NCBI RefSeq assembly: GCF_004193775.1
Contig: NC_041019.1
Span: 32,243,280 to 32,307,279, forward strand
DNA from: Glycine soja
Taxonomy: Eukaryota; Streptophyta; Magnoliopsida; Fabales; Fabaceae
Direction: 5' to 3'
DNA: 64,000 nt
Each line of letters begins with the position of its first letter. Positions within the stretch are counted from its first letter, which is position 1. A program made the position numbers and the translations under genes. Shown piece by piece: positions 58,718-64,000 of this stretch. Below the pieces are notes generated by a model. It had not been told where the DNA came from. It did no database searches and saw only the letters and a program-made list of their open reading frames with translations.

Positions 58718-60504
58718 TGTCGCAACCTACCCTTCGGCGGGAGGGCGACGCGTGACTCATGGGTGCGTGTTCCAAGAAAGGAATACGTGCGGAGTCGCCA
58801 CCAACGTTTATTTGAGGAAAACGTCGAAAAAACCGGAAAAGATGTGATCTACAAACCCTAAGTGAAAAGTTCGGGAGTTGTATTTACGCACGGGGAAGGT
58901 ATTAGCACCCCACGCATCCGTGATAAGAGACGGCAACCTTTAATCAAATGTGCAAATATGACTTCAATTTATATTCTTTTCCCTTTTTACGTTCTTATGT
59001 CTTTTTATGCCTTTTTATATTTTTATCTTTTTGTGGTCGACGAGGGTGTTTCCCTTGCTCCTACGTATTCCTCAATTGTGATATTGAAATCAGACCTACG
59101 TAGTTCTTTGTGAACAAAGCGTTTTGGTTATGTTATTTTTTTATCCTTTTTTTGCAAGATATGTTTTTATTGAATGAAAGGTCATTTAAGGCGTTGGACC
59201 ATCAGACAATCTTTCAATTCTTATGAAAAGTGAGAAAACATTAAGGCATTGGACCATTAATGATTTCTTTATTTTTGAAAGAGGTAACAAAGTTACATAT
59301 TGATTTTAGGCTTTTTTAGAAATCTACACTTAACCAATAAAAGCGGAAAAGACCATTTCAAGGCGTTGGACCTTTGAAAATGGCTTTTTTAGGTGATGAC
59401 AAAAGTTTGGTTTATGAAATGATTTTAGCCTTAGTTTCACTTTGGTTATTAGTCGATTCGATTAAGAAAGAGGAATCCCAAAGAAAAACGTCCGATTGAT
59501 TTTTTTTTTATTTGTTTTACTAAAAGATATTTTTTATTATTATATTATTATTTTACCTCTTTTTGGTTTCCAACGTGGTTATGGCATGACCGAACGGTCG
59601 GATTTCATTTTAACAGAAATTAACGGATGTTACAATTCAAATGATCGGTGGAAATTTATTTTATTTTTGATTAGGAGAGAAAATGACTTAAGTAAATGAC
59701 TAAAGCACGTCAAAAGGGGGTACAGAAAGTAAATGAAATGAAAATAAAAGCACGTGAAAACAAATGGGGACCATTAAGGGTACATAGAATGAATTGAAAA
59801 GTTCGATTTCGGGAACTTACCGGTTGAAGACCGAAGAACGAACGAAGAACGGTTGAAAATCTTCGCGATATCACCCACGGAAACGTTACGGAAGCCCCTC
59901 GACTTGGATTTTCTTCACGGAAACAATTTTTCTTACTAATTTTAAGTGAATCTCAGATACCAGGAGTGTTGAACATTTTTGTTCTTCCCTCCTTCCCCAA
60001 TTTATAGGAAAAGGAAGGAGATGCTTGCCACCTAGCTCACCCAGACGAGCTAGGTTGCGTCCTCCAGAAGCAACCGCCTTCTAGAGGAACATCCTGGAAG
60101 GCCCAAGTGGGCCTGATTGCTATTTGAACCCCCATTTTTACTAAATACACCCCCCGCCTTTTTTTTGGTGATTCTTTTTTTGTAAAGTTACGGAAACTTA
60201 AGAATTTCGTAACCATACTTGTTTTCTTTCCGTAATGTTGCAGAACCTTACAGATTACGTAATTATCCCCTTTTTTGCCTTCCGGAACGTTACAGAACTT
60301 TACGGATTGCGCACTAACACTTCCTTTTAATTTCCGGCATGTCACGGAACTTCACGGATTGTGCTACAATGCTTTTCTTTTGGCTTCCGGCATCTCTCGG
60401 AACTTCACAAATTGCCTAACGATGGGTGCCAAATACCTCGAAGTGGTCAAACGAGGGTTGCATCCCAACAACGGATGGTCCCCAGACGAAATTAGGGTAT
60501 GACA
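58718..60504 (-). repeat. 3' LTR of D3 (1787 bp)
   Basis: Minus strand TGTCATACCC (60504) to GTTGCGACA (58718). It contains one CTACGTA hairpin (59057-59107), constant-loop hairpins (59180-59390), a GTAAGT donor-like site near 59818, and a weakened TATA hairpin (about 60000-60020). Confidence 0.9.
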
Positions 60505-62110
60505 GTTGCCCCTCTATTGGACGATCGCCTCTGGATGGCGAAAAGGTGCGTGAAATGAACATAATTTGTCTCCGCCCACCTCTCGACTTACTGTCCCCGA
60601 ATGACAAAGGGCGCAAAATCTGTCTCTGCGTGTTTACCACCCAACTTGCTATTCCTGAATGATAAAGGGCGCAGAATTCGTCTATGCGCATTTATCACCC
60701 AATTTGCGAAATCTGAATGGCAAAGGGTGCAGAATTCGTCTATGCGCGTTTACCACTCGACTCGCTGCTCTTGAATGATAAAGGGCACAAAATTCGTCTA
60801 TGCGCGTTTATCACCCAATTTGCGAAATCTGAATGGCAAAGGGTGCAGAATTTGTCTATGCGCGTTTACCACTTGACTCGCTGCTCCTGAATGATAAAGG
60901 GCGCAGAATATGTCTCTGTGCGTTTACCACCCAACTTGTTGTTCCTGAATGATAAAGGGCGCAAAATTCGTCTATGCGCGTTTATCACCCAATTTGCGAA
61001 ATCTGAATGGCAAAGGGCACAAAATTCGTCTATGCGCGTTTACGACTCGACTCGCTGCTCCTGAATCATAAAGGGCGCCGAATTCGTCTATGCGCGTTTA
61101 TCACTCATCGAGCGTGCGGATGATCGTAATCTGTCTCTGCATGTCATCGGGCCTGCCGCCTCTGGATGACTAAAGGTGCAGAAGACGATGTTAGTCTCTG
61201 CGTGCTATCATGCTTTGAGTCTTAGAGATAACAAAAGAAAGTTTTAAAAGTGTGGATAACCACTTGGGTATCTCCGCATGTCACGTGACTCCAGGGTCAG
61301 TATGACAGAAATTGTCTGCGCGGAAGATGACGTAAATCTCCGCGTGTCAACAGGCTTGTTGGCTGCGATTGACAAAGGATGCAGAAGACGACGTTAGTCT
61401 CTACGTGCTATCATGCTTTGAGTCTTAGAGATAGCAAAAGAAAGTTTAAACGGATAACCACTCGGGTATCTCCGCATGTCACGTGACTCCAAGGTCAGTA
61501 TGACAAAAATTGTCTACGCGGATGATGACGTAAATCTCCACGTGTCAACGGGCTTGTTGGTCACGATTGACAAATGGTGCAGAAGATGACGTTAGTCTCT
61601 GCGTGCTATCATGCTTTGAGTCTTAGAGATAGCAAAAGAAAGTTTAAAAAGTGCGGATAACCACTTGGGTATCTCCGCATGTCACGTGACTCCAGGGTCA
61701 GTATGACAGAAATTGTCTGCGCAGAAGATGATGTAAATCTCCGCGTGTCAACGGGCTTGTTGGCTGCGATTGACAAAGGGTGCAGAAGACGATGTTAGTC
61801 TCTGCGTGCTATCATGCTTTGAGTCTTAGAGATAGCAAAAGAAAGTTTAAACGGATAACCACTCGGGTATCTCCGCATGTCACGTGACTCCAAGGTCAGT
61901 ATGACAAAAATTGTCTACGCGGAAGATGACGTAAATCTCCACGTGTCAACGGGCTTGTTGGTCGCGATTGACAAATGGTGCAGAAGATGACGTTAGTTTC
62001 TACGTGCTATCATGCTTTGAGTCTTAGAGATAGCGAAAGAAAGTTTAAACAGATAACCACTCGGCTATCTCTGCATGTTATGTGACTCTAGGGTCAGTAT
62101 GACAGAAATT
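60505..62110 (-). repeat. 3'-region stem-loop arrays of D3
   Basis: 60600-61110: alternating units of about 60 bp (ATTCGTCTATGCGCGTTTA with TGCTCCTGAATGATAAAGG or TGCGAAATCTGAATGGCAA). 61206-62110: units at 61206, 61409, 61607, 61810 and 62008, with spacings 203, 198, 203, 198, giving a 401-bp dimer. The modules are the same type as in D4, in a different higher-order arrangement. Confidence 0.9.
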
Positions 62111-63399
62111 GTGGGGCGGCTGACAAAAGCGAGGCTCTTGCTCCTATGTATCCTCAATGAGAAACTCAGACCTACGTAGTTCTGGATAACTTGTGAGACT
62201 AAAAATAGTCTCAGTGTTTTCTTTACTGAAATGCGAACATGCTTTAGTAAAGAGAGAAAACTTCCAACTAGTCAGAGCAACATATGCTTTTCAGATGAAT
62301 AACAATGTGTCTACCGAGGAAGGGGAGTATGTTGATGAAATCCTCTCATAACCATAAATGAGATTTTGGATGTTAGCATTTCATTTCTAAATGACCATTT
62401 AGAGTAAACACTGGGTTCAACAAAAATAGAAGAAAATCACTCAAAGTGTATTAATCTCACACAGGTAAGTGTTTCGTCCTAATTCCAAACCATAGATATG
62501 CCATGACTTGATCTTGCAAATCATTTCCTATCAAATAAAAGATTACATGCGTGATCATGGATTAGTAGGACTTTTTCTTGGGAATGGTGTTTTTTTGTGG
62601 GAATTTCGACTTTGAATGTTTTTGGCCTTTTCCTTTTCTGTTTTTGTTTAGTGCGGGGCGAAAAAGTCACTGACACACAGGATTTTGGTTGGCAATCAAA
62701 GGGAAAGGACCACTTTAGGTCGTGGTTTCCTTTCTTTTCCTGTTTACTTGGTGACAAATCTGTATTGTTTAGATATTGTCTGGTCCTAAGACCTTTCTGC
62801 ATATTTCTTCTTTTCTCTTCCGATCTTTGATCGAGAATTCTCTTTCTTTTTTGAATTCCCCCATTTTCCTTGATTGGGAATTTTCCCTTTTCTCCTTTCT
62901 TCTGATTCTTTTGATCGGGAATTTTCTCCTTTTCTCCTTTTCTCTTCTTTTCTTTTTCTTTGTTTTGTTTTCTTCCGAGGGCAAGGATTATGGTGAGTTG
63001 GGACTTTGGCTCAAGGCTTGTAGCACAGCTGGACATGATATATGTCAGGGTTTGGTTTGGTTCAAGGATAAAAAGGGATGTCCCACATTATTTCCATGAC
63101 ACAAATGCAACAATGATGATTTGGAATTTGTATGCAAAACTAGTCATGCATGCACCTATGCGGACACTCAAGTGTCAAACTTTTATGGTCATGTGATGCT
63201 AGGGCTCAGGATTCATTTCCTCTATTTTAGTGAATCCAGTGTTTCCAAAATATGTTCTTTTATCAATTTGTGCATTCATCCGAGTCTATCTTGGGCGTTC
63301 GGAAAAGTTGGAAATTATCTCTTTTCACAAGCATGTTGTTTTTTAGCCAGACAACTTTTTATTTTTATTTATTTCCTTTTTTCCTTCCTTCTTTTTCCA
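62111..63399 (-). other. 3' noncoding region of D3
   Basis: Collinear with 30861-32160 of D4 and, inverted, with 52850-54200 of D. It has one CTACGTA hairpin (62143-62187) and the conserved antisense frame at about 62960-63196. No sense ORF. Confidence 0.65.
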
Positions 63400-63623
63400 C
63401 GAGGTATTTTGCTACCTAAACATATGTATATTTTTGTGAGGTATTTTGCTATATACATGCGTGTCCAAGGTATCTTGCTACCTAAACATACATATATATG
63501 TTTTGTGAGATATTTTTGCTATATACATGCATATCCAAGGTATCTTGCTACCTAAACATACATATATATGTTTTGTGAGATATGTTTGCTATATACATGC
63601 ATATCCAAGGTATCTTTCTACCT

Positions 63624-63689
<66 letters not shown>

Positions 63690-63816
63690 TTTGTGAAATA
63701 TTTTTTTGCTACATACATACATATCCAAGGTATCCTTCTACCTAAACATACATATATATATTTTGTGAAGTATTTTCTGCTACATACATGCATATCCAAG
63801 GTATCTTTCTACCTAA

Positions 63817-63863
<47 letters not shown>

Positions 63864-63960
63864 TATATTGTGAAGTATTTTTTGTTACATACATGCATAT
63901 CCAAGGTATCTTTCTACGTAAACATACATATTATATATTTTGGTGAGGTATGACCACCTT
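63400..63960 (-). repeat. GGTATCTTGCTACC tandem repeat with microsatellites
   Basis: Six to seven units of roughly 75-90 bp (CCAAGGTATCTTGCTACCTA, TTTTGTGAGATATTTTTGC). They contain an (AC)n run at 63625-63667 continuing as (AT)n to about 63690, and an (AT)n run at about 63819-63862. Inverted counterpart of 52430-52745. Confidence 0.9.
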
Positions 63961-64000
63961 CCAAGCTTGTGCTTGTTTTATTTAAATTCTCAGGATCCTG

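Larger units (their letters stand above)
58718..64000 (-). mobile_element. Ogre-like D-family element D3, 3' part
   Basis: A 3' LTR (58718-60504) with internal 3' region to its right, running out of the window. Inserted in element G; the five bases left of the LTR are GTAAC, predicted to recur at the far end. It is more diverged from D than D's own LTRs are from each other. Confidence 0.85.

Noticed and set aside
63548..63953. ORFs made of His-Thr and Tyr-Ile runs
   Set aside because: Direct translations of (AC)n and (AT)n microsatellites.

Overview
The window is plant nuclear DNA made almost entirely of LTR retrotransposons nested in one another. I found no host gene, rRNA, tRNA or CRISPR array. 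The families resemble those I associate with legume, and specifically Glycine (soybean), pericentromeric heterochromatin: a very large Tat/Ogre-like Ty3/gypsy family with a tRNA-Arg-type primer site, LTRs studded with the palindrome TGGTAATCGATTACCA, and CGCTTAGCG-rich LTR debris. The species call is inference from recall, not from a search.

Layout. 1-2684: 3' half of a Ty1/copia element (+) with two in-frame stops and its 3' LTR. 2685-3616: unexplained. 3617-9566: a complete but dead Ty1/copia element (-) with 637-bp LTRs. 9567-11550: AT-rich sequence with a roughly 30/61-bp tandem repeat. 11551-24053: three copies of one non-autonomous gypsy family, called A (-), C (+) and B (+). A and C form a large inverted repeat. 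A 5'-truncated LTR of the Ogre-like family 'D' (copy D5) and CGCTTAGCG-rich debris lie between C and B. 24054-26135: 3' end and LTR of another gypsy element (H). 26196-29817: LTR-like element F1 (-). 29818-35487: Ogre-like element D4 (-) with an intact 416-codon extra ORF. 35488-36766 and 58128-58717: two halves of one gypsy pol gene (G, -). They are split by a full-length 21.4-kb Ogre-like element D at 36767-58127 (LTRs 1947 and 1949 bp, TSD ACTCT). D itself holds a 3.6-kb solo LTR, F2 (TSD CCCTG). 58718-64000: 3' LTR and 3' region of a third Ogre-like element, D3 (-).

Relationships. G is the oldest layer, because D3, D and D4 all interrupt it. F1 sits in the 3' region of D4 and F2 in the extra ORF of D. 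No complete reverse transcriptase-integrase set remains in any gypsy element here, so the recently inserted D copy must have moved with proteins supplied in trans.

The most striking signal is structural. The LTRs and 3' region of the D family, and separate arrays inside it, consist largely of short inverted repeats. Their loops are constant while both stem arms change together. They occur as single conserved hairpins, as a series with the loop GGTCCAACGCC, and as tandem arrays with 24-, 127-, about 198- and about 401-bp periods. This looks like a family of stem-loop modules maintained at the DNA or RNA level, and is my leading candidate for an undescribed system.
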